Notes: generated from the letters alone by a model not told the origin. Positions 28,462-37,265 are shown, counted from the stretch's first letter. The stretch: DNA of 64,000 bases from Leptospira sp. (GCA_027533185.1 JAPZTS010000001.1:248001-312000); one strand, 5' to 3'. Translations and numbers: made by a program.

Positions 28462-29064
28462 ATGAAAGTTTTAATTCTTGATAACTACGACTCTTTTACA
28501 TACAATCTCTACCAAATGGTTGGAGAAATATTGGATGAAGCTGAATCATCCTTCCATCTGGAAGTCCTTCGCAATGACGAGGTTCCTTTTGAAACTATCA
28601 AAAATACAAATTACAATAAAATCATTATCTCTCCTGGTCCAGGCCATCCTGCAGACCCCGCCTATTTTGGAATAAGTGCAGATATTCTAAAACACTTAGG
28701 CGGTCAAACTTCGATCCTTGGAATTTGTTTGGGCATGCAAGGAATGGCAACGGTTTTTGGTGGAGAGGTGGTTCGTGCAAAGGTTGCAATGCATGGAAAA
28801 CTTTCACCTATTGAGCATGATGGGAAGGGGGTCTTTAGAGGTTTGACCCAGCAAATCGAAATTATGCGTTACCATAGTTTAGTCGCAAAAGAAGAACGTC
28901 TCCCTAAAGATTTGGAAGTTACGGCAAGGGTATCTGCTGGTGAAGGAACGGGTGAAATAATGGGCTTAAGGCATCGATCACTTAAAATAGAAGGCGTTCA
29001 ATTCCATCCGGAATCCTTTGGCTCCGAAGAAGGAAAAATTCTTCTTAAAAATTTCCTATTTTAG
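28462..29064 (+). CDS. trpG: Anthranilate synthase glutamine amidotransferase component (TrpG)
   Basis: Class I glutamine amidotransferase of 200 residues. It begins MKVLILDNYDSFTYNLYQMVGE, has the oxyanion segment IISPGPGHPADPAYFG, the nucleophile Cys in ILGICLGMQGMA and the His/Glu pair in VQFHPESFGSEEG. It sits immediately after trpE, so it should supply ammonia for anthranilate formation. A second amidotransferase of the same family is at 48.5 kb. Its 3' end overlaps the convergent lipoprotein gene by 9 nt. Confidence 0.92.
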   Translation: MKVLILDNYDSFTYNLYQMVGEILDEAESSFHLEVLRNDEVPFETIKNTNYNKIIISPGPGHPADPAYFGISADILKHLGGQTSILGICLGMQGMATVFGGEVVRAKVAMHGKLSPIEHDGKGVFRGLTQQIEIMRYHSLVAKEERLPKDLEVTARVSAGEGTGEIMGLRHRSLKIEGVQFHPESFGSEEGKILLKNFLF

Positions 29065-30300
29065 GTCTTTCATCATTGCGGCTTCCCAAGCTGCATAGAA
29101 TTCAAAATCCTGTGATATTTTTTGTGAGTCCTCACTGCCAAAAAGAGAAAATCGCTTTCGCATAACTTCGCCATACGTCTTAAAAGTTGTTGTTTGGGTT
29201 TTTTCGTTATAGCGAATACTCGCTTGGAACTGATTTCCACCCTTCCCTTGGGTTCCAGAGACCATTAAAGTCATAGCATCCGATAGATATTCATCTAGAT
29301 TTCCTGGTATGAAAAAATCCAAAACTCCAGTGGGTATAAAGTATAAAAATCGACCCGAGATTTCTTTTTTTCCAAGTCGTACAAATCTTCCCTGCAAAAA
29401 ATCTTCGTTCGGTTTCCAATCAGCTTTTAATTTGTATTCTAAATTATGAAGATTCAGTGTGATTCCAAATGATTTAATTTCGATATCTCCCAAAAAACGA
29501 ATCTCTTTTGGCTTTAGAAAGATATCTTTTGGTGGATTGACAGGTAAATAGAATTGTAATGTCCTACCTTGATTTGCGATTCGTAATTTATATTTTGGAT
29601 TGGAAGGATCCCAAATAGTTACGTTGATTTTTGATTTTTCTAACCTAGCGCCCGATCGGTTGTAAAACCCGGGATATCTGGCTTTAGTAGTTTCGTTTAG
29701 TGTAAACTCTAATAATTGCCATTCAGCTGTCTCTGTAATCTGACAAGTAAGTGTGTTACAAAGAAATTTTAAATTCTCTGATCGATTTCGAAAATCATAA
29801 TATTCATTATGTTGGTTTGCTAACAGAATAAATCCATTGAGCCAGCGAAAAAAATCCGATGGCTTAAATCCTCGGAGACTATGGGTTACACTTCTTTCGA
29901 CACTATAGATTTCTTTTTCATCCCAGTTTTTGGGAATAAATTCTATTTCTGCAAAATAGTCATTGGATTTCTCGTTTTTTCCATACCAATCAATCTTCCA
30001 ATTTGAAATTCCTTGTTTTATTCCACTAAGTGTAAGATAAAGATTCCCTTCATCGTTAGTTTTGAGTTCTTTAGAAATTAGATTATTTGCAATACCATTC
30101 AAAGCTTGCAGATGGACTTCATTAGAAGTAGATGCTTGGATTGCCCTTTGGAGGCTTAAGTATCCGGTCCAAAATTGATACTGGTTTTCATTTTTTTGGA
30201 GGCAACCTAATAGAAAGGGTATCAATAAGGAAAAAGAAATAAAACGAATTTTACTTAATTTCCCCACGTAGGATATTATGAATTTTTTGAATATTTTCAT
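29056..30300 (-). CDS. Putative lipoprotein, function unknown
   Basis: The 414-residue protein has a basic N-terminus, a hydrophobic segment FISFSLLIPFLLGC and lipobox LLGC, so it is probably lipid-anchored. The mature part is rich in aromatic and beta-forming segments with repeated GxxxFxFPG-like wording (FLYFIPTGVLDFFIPGNLDEYL) but no domain that I can name. ATG 30300 lies inside the upstream redoxin-like gene (overlap ~50 nt); a later GTG at 30267 is an alternative that keeps the signal peptide. Coupling with the redoxin-like protein suggests a shared envelope role. Confidence 0.78.
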   Translation of the reverse strand: MKIFKKFIISYVGKLSKIRFISFSLLIPFLLGCLQKNENQYQFWTGYLSLQRAIQASTSNEVHLQALNGIANNLISKELKTNDEGNLYLTLSGIKQGISNWKIDWYGKNEKSNDYFAEIEFIPKNWDEKEIYSVERSVTHSLRGFKPSDFFRWLNGFILLANQHNEYYDFRNRSENLKFLCNTLTCQITETAEWQLLEFTLNETTKARYPGFYNRSGARLEKSKINVTIWDPSNPKYKLRIANQGRTLQFYLPVNPPKDIFLKPKEIRFLGDIEIKSFGITLNLHNLEYKLKADWKPNEDFLQGRFVRLGKKEISGRFLYFIPTGVLDFFIPGNLDEYLSDAMTLMVSGTQGKGGNQFQASIRYNEKTQTTTFKTYGEVMRKRFSLFGSEDSQKISQDFEFYAAWEAAMMKDLK

Positions 30301-30760
30301 CACTTATTTTTTCTAAATATTCGCTATGGATTTCGATACCCGATTTACCAAAAATTCTCAGATATCCCTCTTGTTTTTTTAATCCTGTGCTTAATTGACC
30401 CTGGCGATCTAGAAGGATACTCTCAAATTGTTTGTTTTTTGATTCTTCAATGTATGATTCTACCATTTGATTGGTTTCTCGTAAGTCTAGATACATTAAA
30501 AATTCCACCTTTGAAGCATCTTTCCAAAGTAGATTTTGCATTTTCCAATAGATTTTTCGACCTATTTTACGGCACACTTCCAAATCGTGTAAGTGACAGC
30601 CTAGTAAAACGACAGGTCGAGATTTTATGTTTTGTGAAGAATAGGTTTGACCATACTGATCTTTTATTTCAAATTTTGGTATTGTCTGGCCAGACAAAGA
30701 AGGGTTTTGCAACAGGATTGCCGTCAAAAAAATCGGTAATATCGCTTTCGTAATATTCAT
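30251..30760 (-). CDS. Secreted thioredoxin-fold-like protein
   Basis: The 169-residue product has a signal peptide (AILPIFLTAILLQNPSLSGQ) and then IPKFEIKDQYGQTYSSQNIKSRPVVLLGC, the usual opening of redoxin/thioredoxin-like domains. The position of a CxxC is taken by GCHLHDLEVC, an altered and more widely spaced Cys pair, so a classical disulfide reductase activity is doubtful. The following strand EFLMYLDLRE and C-terminal SILLDRQGQLSTGL fit the fold. It is divergent from the SHOCT lipoprotein with only 16 bp between starts, and overlaps the lipoprotein gene downstream. Confidence 0.72.
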   Translation of the reverse strand: MNITKAILPIFLTAILLQNPSLSGQTIPKFEIKDQYGQTYSSQNIKSRPVVLLGCHLHDLEVCRKIGRKIYWKMQNLLWKDASKVEFLMYLDLRETNQMVESYIEESKNKQFESILLDRQGQLSTGLKKQEGYLRIFGKSGIEIHSEYLEKISDENIQKIHNILRGEIK

Positions 30761-30776
30761 CGAATACTTTTAATTT

Positions 30777-31634
30777 ATGGATTCTAGTCTTTTTAAACTA
30801 ACGGCATTTTTTCCAATTCTTACAACACTATTAAGTTTAAATTCCTTTGCGTGTTCAACTTTAAAAAGAGAGAATTATAAACTCAAATATGCGAGCTCTT
30901 CTATTGCAATCTATGAAACTTCAGAAGAGAATATAGATAAAATATTTCCCGAGGAAATTCAGAGCCAAATCATTCGTTTTGAACCTTCTGAACAAGATTT
31001 AAATATCTTAAGTTTTATATATATCAAACAGAATATTTTTTCTTCGGAGGAATGGGTTCCAATTTTTGAAGATCAGATCAAAACCGAACTAAAATTAGCA
31101 TACAAAGATGTTTTAAAATCGCAATCACCAAATTTATCTTCTTTATTTTTTTTGATAAAAGTGGATGATCCTCTATCTCCAAATACAAAAATTCTTAGAA
31201 CTAGTTTTTATTATACTAGATTGCGCGAGGGAGGTGGTGCGATATTTTTTAAAGAGATTAATCAGACTATTAGTTTCCCTTCTCAGTATACGTTTGAAGA
31301 TTGGACTCTGTTTCAGTCAGGAAAGATTAAACCACTGAAAAAACCTTTAATTCTATTGAAGCCCAAAAATAAAGAACTGCGAATGTTTGTCGAATATAGA
31401 AATTCGAAATCTGTCGTTTATCCAAATCTCCTTCTATACAAATCCAGTTTTCTAAAGGAAAACGAGTTTGTATGGCGGACGCCCATAGAAGGTGATGATG
31501 ATCTTCAAACTACCGATTCCACATGGCAATCCGTTCCAGAAAAATTAAAAACTCTCAACCAAATGAAGAAAGACGGACTAATAACAGAAGAGGAGTTTGG
31601 AAAAAAAAAGAAAGATTTGCTCGAGGAATTCTAA
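30777..31634 (+). CDS. Putative lipoprotein with C-terminal SHOCT motif
   Basis: The 285-residue product has a hydrophobic signal ending LNSFAC (lipobox-like, Cys26). The central ~200 residues are unrecognised, with beta-rich segments (TSFYYTRLREGGGAIFF). The last ~30 residues, KLKTLNQMKKDGLITEEEF plus the following KKKKDLL, match the SHOCT motif, a short helical hairpin often found at the ends of envelope and oligomeric proteins. It is divergent from the redoxin-like gene and its 3' end overlaps cysE by 4 nt. Function unknown. Confidence 0.75.
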   Translation: MDSSLFKLTAFFPILTTLLSLNSFACSTLKRENYKLKYASSSIAIYETSEENIDKIFPEEIQSQIIRFEPSEQDLNILSFIYIKQNIFSSEEWVPIFEDQIKTELKLAYKDVLKSQSPNLSSLFFLIKVDDPLSPNTKILRTSFYYTRLREGGGAIFFKEINQTISFPSQYTFEDWTLFQSGKIKPLKKPLILLKPKNKELRMFVEYRNSKSVVYPNLLLYKSSFLKENEFVWRTPIEGDDDLQTTDSTWQSVPEKLKTLNQMKKDGLITEEEFGKKKKDLLEEF

Positions 31635-32374
31635 ATACCATCTCCATAAATGAACTCTTGGACAAATTTATCATTTTTGCCATCGTATGTAGGAGTCTGA
31701 CCAAAAGATGTTTCACTTGATTTATCTTTTTCCAAAAGCCGTTGTTTTTCAGCAAGTTTGTTGATTAGGTGCTGTTGGGTTTCCACTTTTTCTAGCAAAA
31801 CACTGAATACTTTTGCAACTGGGTCAGGCATCTGGTTGTGATCTAGCATTTGTTCAATGCTGTCGCCGCTATCTCCTGCCTTAACTACTTTTCCTGGAAT
31901 ACCTACAACAGTACTGCCTTGAGGAACATTTCGCATAACAACGGAACCTGCACCGACTCTAACATGATCTTCGATAACAATGTTTCCTAGAACTTTTGCA
32001 CCGGCGCCTATCACACAATTTTTTCCTATGGTCGGATGTCTTTTCCCTGATTCTTTCCCTGTTCCCCCGAGGGTAACGCCTTGGAAGATTAAGCTTCCTG
32101 ATCCAATTTCGGCGGTTTCTCCTATTACTACTCCGGATCCGTGATCTATAAAAACGCCATTTGCAATCTTGGCACCTGGATGGATATCGATACCCGTTAA
32201 GAAACGCGTTAGATAGTTGATGAGACGAGGAAAAAGAGGCAATTTTGCCCAATAAAGAAAGTGTGCTATTTTATGAAGCCAAATTGCATGTAACCCTGGA
32301 TAACATAAGATAATTTCCAAATATGATTTTGCAGCGGGATCAAATTTACGTATGATTCGAATATTTTCAAACAT
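31631..32374 (-). CDS. cysE: Serine O-acetyltransferase
   Basis: CysE makes O-acetylserine from serine and acetyl-CoA, the first committed step to cysteine. The left-handed beta-helix is clear: DIHPGAKIANGVFIDHGSGVVIGETAEIG, then GVTLGGTGKESGKRHPTIG with the catalytic His, VIGAGAKVLGNI and VRVGAGSVVMRNVP. I set the start at ATG 32374 (248 codons before the stop); the upstream TTG at 32380 is dispensable. The C-terminus is about 70 residues longer than the minimal epsA-type enzyme, with a helical tail. A 385-bp leader region with hairpins precedes it. Confidence 0.93.
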   Translation of the reverse strand: MFENIRIIRKFDPAAKSYLEIILCYPGLHAIWLHKIAHFLYWAKLPLFPRLINYLTRFLTGIDIHPGAKIANGVFIDHGSGVVIGETAEIGSGSLIFQGVTLGGTGKESGKRHPTIGKNCVIGAGAKVLGNIVIEDHVRVGAGSVVMRNVPQGSTVVGIPGKVVKAGDSGDSIEQMLDHNQMPDPVAKVFSVLLEKVETQQHLINKLAEKQRLLEKDKSSETSFGQTPTYDGKNDKFVQEFIYGDGI

Positions 32375-32759
32375 GAACAAGTGTGTTTTAAAACTACCAG
32401 TTAGACTGTTCTATTTCTGAATCAGAGTAGGCAGTCGTTTGGGAGTGGTTGCAATTCCTAAAAAAGATTAGGTCTAATCTGCACCAAGTAGTTCACCTGG
32501 TCTACTGCAAAACGAATTCAATTGGCCAGCTATTGCTGTTGCTATGATGCTTTCGGTAAAAAATTAACCAAATTTGTTTATTTTACATGGAAATCATTAA
32601 AACCTAAGTTTTAGATCACTGATTTTCGGAAAACTGATTTGTACTTTCTATAAAAAATTAGGAAAAAGGATTTCATTTTTTTTGAAAGAAAATTGTATTG
32701 ATTCCATACTTTTTCTAGTTCAATATTACAAGATCCGAATAAAATTTCAGTAAAAAACG
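32375..32759. promoter_or_regulatory. Divergent upstream region of cysE and the M50 protease gene
   Basis: This is the longest gap in the window. I see no complete gene. On the - strand (towards cysE) a stem AGATTA/TAATCT (32465-32470 and 32475-32480) is followed by six T, as in an intrinsic terminator, about 90 bp before the cysE ATG. Just before it, AGTAG/CTACT arms (32487-32491 and 32502-32506) can form a second, larger hairpin. A ~28-codon open frame without a start codon ends inside the first hairpin. The remainder, towards the M50 gene, is A/T-rich without a clear promoter match. Confidence 0.5.
32459..32480 (-). terminator. Terminator-like hairpin in the cysE leader
   Basis: Reading the - strand: AGATTA, loop GACC, TAATCT, then TTTTTT. 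It lies upstream of cysE in the sense direction, so it could be a conditional terminator (attenuator) or simply the end of an unseen upstream transcript. The stem is A/T-rich and only 6 bp, so it is weak. Confidence 0.45.
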
Positions 32760-33686
32760 TTGAAAACTAATTATACATTACACATCGTTCTTTTCTTATT
32801 AACCTTTTTTACGTTAACTTATTCAGATCTATTCTTAAATCCTAATGTACCACAAACGTTAGATAATTATATTTTGACTTTTTTTGAGAATTGGCCATAT
32901 TCCGTTTCTCTGATATTTATTTTGTTGGCTCATGAGATGGGTCACTACCTGCCAGCTAGGTATTATGGAGTGAAAGCATCGTTGCCATTCTTTATTCCAC
33001 TTCCGTTTGGTCCGATAGGAACTATGGGTGCTGTAATTCAAATCAAGGAACCAATCCCTGATAAAAAAATTCTATTTGATATCGGGGTTGGTGGACCACT
33101 CGTCAGTTTGATTCTCTCTCTGACTGCTTGGGTGGTGGGAATCTATCTGTCCCATGTGATATCGTTACCAAGTGATTTTGATAGGTCTCATTTTTTATTC
33201 TTTGGTGATAGTTTGTTTACCTATTTTTCATCCCAATGGATCCTTGGACCTTTAGATTTTCAAACCATGGATATCCAAGCGCATCCTTTAGCAAGAGCGG
33301 GCTGGGCAGGCCTATTGATAACTGCTATCAATCTACTGCCTTTTGGTCAATTGGATGGTGGGCACATAATCTATTCTATTTTTGGCGAATCCTATCGCAA
33401 ATGGATTCACTATTTATTTGGTGTTCTTCTATTTTTGTCACTCATTCATATTACTTGGCTTATTTGGGGATTTCTGATTTACTACCTTGTGAAAATTGAA
33501 CATCCATACATTCCTGACGCTTATTCTGGATTGAACAAAATCCGAAAATCTCTCGGATATTCCATGTTAGGCTGTCTCGTTTTGATTTTTGTTCCAAAAC
33601 CAATAATATTAGGTATTGAATTCAATAAACCAAGCCTATTCACTGAAATTTATACATTAATCTTCCAAGGATTGGGTATTTTTTGA
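32760..33686 (+). CDS. Site-2-protease-like M50 membrane metallopeptidase
   Basis: The 308-residue protein has several membrane segments and the zinc motif HEMGH in LLAHEMGHYLPARYYGV. The second metal ligand is in NLLPFGQLDGGHIIYS (family form NxxPxxxLDGG). VKASLPFFIPLPFGPIGTMGAVI is the typical hairpin after HExxH. These enzymes cut membrane-embedded substrates, often in signalling. The start is TTG 32760, as no early ATG exists. The stop overlaps the next gene by 4 nt (ATGA), linking the protease to a secreted propeller-like protein. Confidence 0.85.
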   Translation: MKTNYTLHIVLFLLTFFTLTYSDLFLNPNVPQTLDNYILTFFENWPYSVSLIFILLAHEMGHYLPARYYGVKASLPFFIPLPFGPIGTMGAVIQIKEPIPDKKILFDIGVGGPLVSLILSLTAWVVGIYLSHVISLPSDFDRSHFLFFGDSLFTYFSSQWILGPLDFQTMDIQAHPLARAGWAGLLITAINLLPFGQLDGGHIIYSIFGESYRKWIHYLFGVLLFLSLIHITWLIWGFLIYYLVKIEHPYIPDAYSGLNKIRKSLGYSMLGCLVLIFVPKPIILGIEFNKPSLFTEIYTLIFQGLGIF

Positions 33687-35086
33687 TGAAAAAAATAATA
33701 GTAATCTTAATTTTTTTTCCTATAGGCTTTGTATTTTCCCAAGAAGCAAAGGAATATAAATTAACTGAGAAAGCTTATGGGTTGGCATGGGACGGAGTTC
33801 ACTTTTGGTATATTGATACCAATAGACGAGCTATAATAAAAATCAACGAAAATGGTGAACAAGAAATCTTTAACCTTGGTTTAGCTAATTTACGAGGAAT
33901 TAGTTTTGATCAAAGAGAAGGAAAGTTACTTGTAGTTGCTCCAAAACAGATTCTAAAACTGGACCCAAATTCTGGTGGAATAACGGATAAAATCAATATC
34001 CCCCTTCAAAACATAGCAGGTATCGCAAGTTTCGGGAATTATTATTATATTTTAGATCTGGATTCAGGAAAGGTCCAAATTTATGATCAGGCAACTGCTC
34101 TTTTGATAGGTGGATTCTTTACGGATAGGATACGACCACGAGATATTTGTTACGGTCGAGATTCGTTGTGGATATCCGATTCATCGGATAACAGTGTTTA
34201 TAGATACGATACAAAAACAGGAAAAATTACAGGTTCTATCAAAACTAGTCTTCGCTCCATTCGTGGTTTACTTTTGAGTGGATCAAAACTTTGGGTAGTA
34301 GACCGCGAAAATAAAGAGATAAAAAATATCCCCTTCGTCGAAACAGAAAGGTTTATCGCATCTGGTGAAGAAGAGTATAGTTTGGAAGTCACTTTAAAAT
34401 TTAAAATCAATTCAACTTCACTTTCTAAAGCTCAAATCGCGATACTACATCCTCCTTCCAACGAACAACAAAGGGTTCGTTCCGTAAAATTTACAGATGC
34501 GACGTACCAGCCCGGATTTATCCAAAGGAACCGAGCCCATATTAAAAAAATGACAATTGAAGATTTACCAGGAGAACAGACGTTAAAGTATAAGTTTTCA
34601 TCTAGAAATCAATTTATTAAGTATTATGTTGGTGAAGAATACCTTGGCAAAGAGTCAGTTTATCCTGGAGACGTTAGCAGTTATTACTCTAAAGATAAGG
34701 AAAATCCTAAATGGACTGCGAGAGATTATTTGGATTCCATTTTTTTAGCACGGCAAACTGCTGATAGCATGAATGATTTCAAAAACAAAATCACAGAAGT
34801 CGGGGTTCCTATTCAACCTTTTCGTATGATTCGATTTGAGCAAAGTAAACCAAAATCAATCCAGGATTCTGTTTCCATTTTTGTTTTAGGTTATGGTTGG
34901 GTTCCGATTGCTGACTTTGCTTTAGGTGCCAATTCAGATAAAAGATACTTTGAAAAGAAAGAGACCGATTTAATTTTATACAACAGTTTAGATTCGAATC
35001 CTTCTGTTTCTCCTATTTACTTTAGAAAAGATACCAATTCTCCTTGGGAAAACTTACCTGCAGAAATTTCTTATAAAGTTAAATAA
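33683..35086 (+). CDS. Secreted protein with N-terminal beta-propeller-like repeats and transglutaminase-like C-terminal region
   Basis: The 467-residue precursor has a signal peptide (IIVILIFFPIGFVFSQ). Residues ~25-225 contain repeated strand patterns seen in NHL/SMP-30 propellers: YGLAWDGVHFWYIDTNRRAIIKI, LRGISFDQREGKLLVV, IAGIASFGNYYYILD, RDICYGRDSLWISD, IRGLLLSGSKLWVVD. The C-terminal half resembles the non-catalytic part of transglutaminase-like domains (VPIQPFRMI, YGWVPIADFALG), but I see no Cys nucleophile, so it may be inactive. It is coupled by ATGA overlap to the M50 protease, and a lipoprotein reading frame continues directly after it. Confidence 0.78.
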   Translation: MMKKIIVILIFFPIGFVFSQEAKEYKLTEKAYGLAWDGVHFWYIDTNRRAIIKINENGEQEIFNLGLANLRGISFDQREGKLLVVAPKQILKLDPNSGGITDKINIPLQNIAGIASFGNYYYILDLDSGKVQIYDQATALLIGGFFTDRIRPRDICYGRDSLWISDSSDNSVYRYDTKTGKITGSIKTSLRSIRGLLLSGSKLWVVDRENKEIKNIPFVETERFIASGEEEYSLEVTLKFKINSTSLSKAQIAILHPPSNEQQRVRSVKFTDATYQPGFIQRNRAHIKKMTIEDLPGEQTLKYKFSSRNQFIKYYVGEEYLGKESVYPGDVSSYYSKDKENPKWTARDYLDSIFLARQTADSMNDFKNKITEVGVPIQPFRMIRFEQSKPKSIQDSVSIFVLGYGWVPIADFALGANSDKRYFEKKETDLILYNSLDSNPSVSPIYFRKDTNSPWENLPAEISYKVK

Positions 35087-35906
35087 AAAACGAATCAACG
35101 TAGCAAGTTTTTTCATTTCTGTAATCTGCTTCGTAGCCCTGCTTTACTCCTGCGGAAAGTATGAGAGACGGATTTTAGATTCCATTTCACCTTCTGCTAA
35201 GCAGGGTCGTGAAAATAAACTCAAACTTTTAGTCGAGAGGTCTTATTTTGAGTTTCCAAAACTTGGTTCGTATTGTCCTAAACTTCTAGGTATCCATGCG
35301 TTTTATTGTAAATTGCAGACAATTGTGGGCCTTGAAGCACTATCCGAACTTCTTGGAACGGAAATCTATCGATCGGGACCTCGTAGTTCATCAAGTTTGG
35401 TTTTGAATGATACTAGTTCATTTGGGTATTATAATCTTAACTTCCCAAAAGCTTTGAGAGAATATCTTATCCCTGCTAAACAGAGTCCATCCTTTCGAGC
35501 TATTACGCAGTCGGTCTATGATGAATACATAAAAGAAACAGCGCGAAGCTTTTTTATTGTTTATCAAAAAATGGATTCAAATCCTAGGTTTTTTAAAAAG
35601 GAAGCGGAAAGATATAAGCGCCTAACAGATGATGATCGTATGGATCCATTTTATTTAAATCGATTCATTCTCTTTATGTATCCAGCATTTACGGATAATG
35701 AAGATCCCTATGAAGCTTCAAAATTTGCATTCAGAAAGGGTGATGAAGAAATTGATGCACAAATTGTAAAAGAGATAGTGGGATTCTGGTTGAGGAGGAA
35801 GGTCGATGGAACGGAAAGAGAATTCCATCTAGGACTAACAGATCTCATAAAAATATACGATCCAGAATTTTTCATGATAAGAACAAATTTAGATCCCAAG
35901 TTATGA
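35073..35906 (+). CDS. Putative lipoprotein lacking a standard start codon
   Basis: The frame is open from 34992 to 35906 but has no ATG or GTG upstream of a clear lipoprotein signal sequence (KKRINVASFFISVICF, then VALLYSC). The first TTG, at 35313, lies ~50 codons after the signal and would discard it. I place the start tentatively at ATA 35073, which gives MKLNKKRINV..; CTG 35058 is another option. A single lost G would also explain it: inserting G after the T of AAAT at 35081-35084 gives an ATGA overlap with the previous gene and MKKRINVAS. The mature ~250 residues have no domain that I recognise. Function unknown. Confidence 0.6.
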   Translation: MKLNKKRINVASFFISVICFVALLYSCGKYERRILDSISPSAKQGRENKLKLLVERSYFEFPKLGSYCPKLLGIHAFYCKLQTIVGLEALSELLGTEIYRSGPRSSSSLVLNDTSSFGYYNLNFPKALREYLIPAKQSPSFRAITQSVYDEYIKETARSFFIVYQKMDSNPRFFKKEAERYKRLTDDDRMDPFYLNRFILFMYPAFTDNEDPYEASKFAFRKGDEEIDAQIVKEIVGFWLRRKVDGTEREFHLGLTDLIKIYDPEFFMIRTNLDPKL

Positions 35907-35913
35907 AAATAAT

Positions 35914-37116
35914 TTAAAAATCGAGAAGGGATTTTACAGAATCTATAACATCTTTTTCATCTGATTTGGTCATCCCAGCAAATAAAGGTAAAGATACGGA
36001 TCTATCGTACATACTGCACGCCACCGGATATTCCTTTCTATCATATTGAAACGTTTTTTTATAGTAAGGATGTTCAAAGATAGGAATAAAATGTAAAGAT
36101 GTGCCTATATTCCTTTCTCTTAACTCCTCCACGAAACTATCTCGACCTATTTTAGCAACTTTTGGATCAATCTCAATGCGATACAAATGCCAGCTGTGCA
36201 AGCCATTCAAATCATTTTTAGGAAGTTTTACTCCTTTAAGATTTGAAAATTCTCTGTTGTAGGTTTGAGCAATTTCTGTTCTTCGATCCCAAAATGCATG
36301 TGATTCTTTTAATTGAACTATACCCAATGCTGCTGCGATATCAGTCATGTTGTATTTGTAACCTGCATCGACGACCTCGTAGTACCAACCAGGTCTATTA
36401 AAAGCATCGCGATTGATTCCATGGAGTCGCATCTTTCTCATACGGTCCGCTGCTGCTTTGTGTTTTGTTGTTATCATCCCACCTTCACCGGTAGTGATTC
36501 CCTTTGTGGCGTAAAAACTAAAAACAGTAAAATCTCCCCAATTGCCAATCATTACATTCTTATGAACGGCAGGAAAGGCATGAGCTGCATCTTCTATAAC
36601 ATAGAGGTTGTATGACCTTGCTATTTCGAGTATACCCTCCATATCACAAGTATAACCTGCAAGGTGGACAGGAAGAACCGCCTTTACATGTTTTCCCGTT
36701 TTCTTGGAACGAAGAACTTTTCCATCCCAGTTACACCGCATTTCAATTGTTTGACGAAGAGAATCAGGAGTGAGTAGGTTTTGAATAGGATCGACATCGG
36801 TGAGGATTGGCTCTGCTCCAAAATAACAGATAACTTCTGTTGTGGCGGTGAATGTGATTGCACTTGTAATTGCAGCATCGTCTTGGGTAAGGCCGATTGC
36901 TTCAAGAGCTAAATGCAATCCTGCAGTTGCCGAGTTCACAGCAATCGTCTCTTTCGAACCGACATAGTCGCCAAATTCCATCTCGAATTGTTTTACCTTG
37001 GGACCGGAGGTTACCCATCCGGATCGTAAAACCTGTGCAACCTCTTCTATCGCATCTTCCGAAATGGAAGGAAGGGCAAATGGCAGAAACGTTTTGCGAG
37101 ATGTGAGCATATTCAT
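35914..37116 (-). CDS. DegT/DnrJ/EryC1/StrS-family sugar aminotransferase
   Basis: PLP-dependent aminotransferase of 400 residues that normally adds an amino group to a nucleotide-linked keto sugar. Hallmarks: LPSISEDAIEEVAQVLRSGWVTSGPKVKQFE, AVNSATAGLHLALEAIGL (PLP phosphate loop), DVDPIQNLL, VLPVHLAGYTCDM, VIEDAAHAFPA with the cofactor Asp, and the Schiff-base Lys in FSFYATKGITTGEGGMI. C-terminal SWHLYRIEID and GTSLHFIPIFEHPYY are also typical. No sugar cluster surrounds it, so the product sugar is unknown; it may serve lipopolysaccharide or glycan synthesis. Confidence 0.92.
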   Translation of the reverse strand: MNMLTSRKTFLPFALPSISEDAIEEVAQVLRSGWVTSGPKVKQFEMEFGDYVGSKETIAVNSATAGLHLALEAIGLTQDDAAITSAITFTATTEVICYFGAEPILTDVDPIQNLLTPDSLRQTIEMRCNWDGKVLRSKKTGKHVKAVLPVHLAGYTCDMEGILEIARSYNLYVIEDAAHAFPAVHKNVMIGNWGDFTVFSFYATKGITTGEGGMITTKHKAAADRMRKMRLHGINRDAFNRPGWYYEVVDAGYKYNMTDIAAALGIVQLKESHAFWDRRTEIAQTYNREFSNLKGVKLPKNDLNGLHSWHLYRIEIDPKVAKIGRDSFVEELRERNIGTSLHFIPIFEHPYYKKTFQYDRKEYPVACSMYDRSVSLPLFAGMTKSDEKDVIDSVKSLLDF

Positions 37117-37265
37117 TTATACGACATAATCGGAAAATTTTTCCAGTCTTTTCCGCTCCCAAAGAGACTATCGACGAGAAATTTCAAAGCTATATAGGGA
37201 TTTTCACGCAGGATTCAAAAATCTACTTGTAGGTATGGTCTATTTTCTTGAAACTTTCCTGGAAC

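Noticed and set aside
32469..32560. A leader peptide before cysE
   Set aside because: The ~28-codon frame has no start codon after its upstream stop and only one Cys, so a cysteine-attenuation peptide is not supported.
35313..35321. TTG 35313 as the start of the lipoprotein at 35 kb
   Set aside because: It would remove a clear in-frame signal peptide and lipobox encoded just upstream.
37132..37144. GGAAAA...TTTTCC-like palindrome upstream of adenosine deaminase
   Set aside because: Short, A/T-dominated and likely by chance in this composition.
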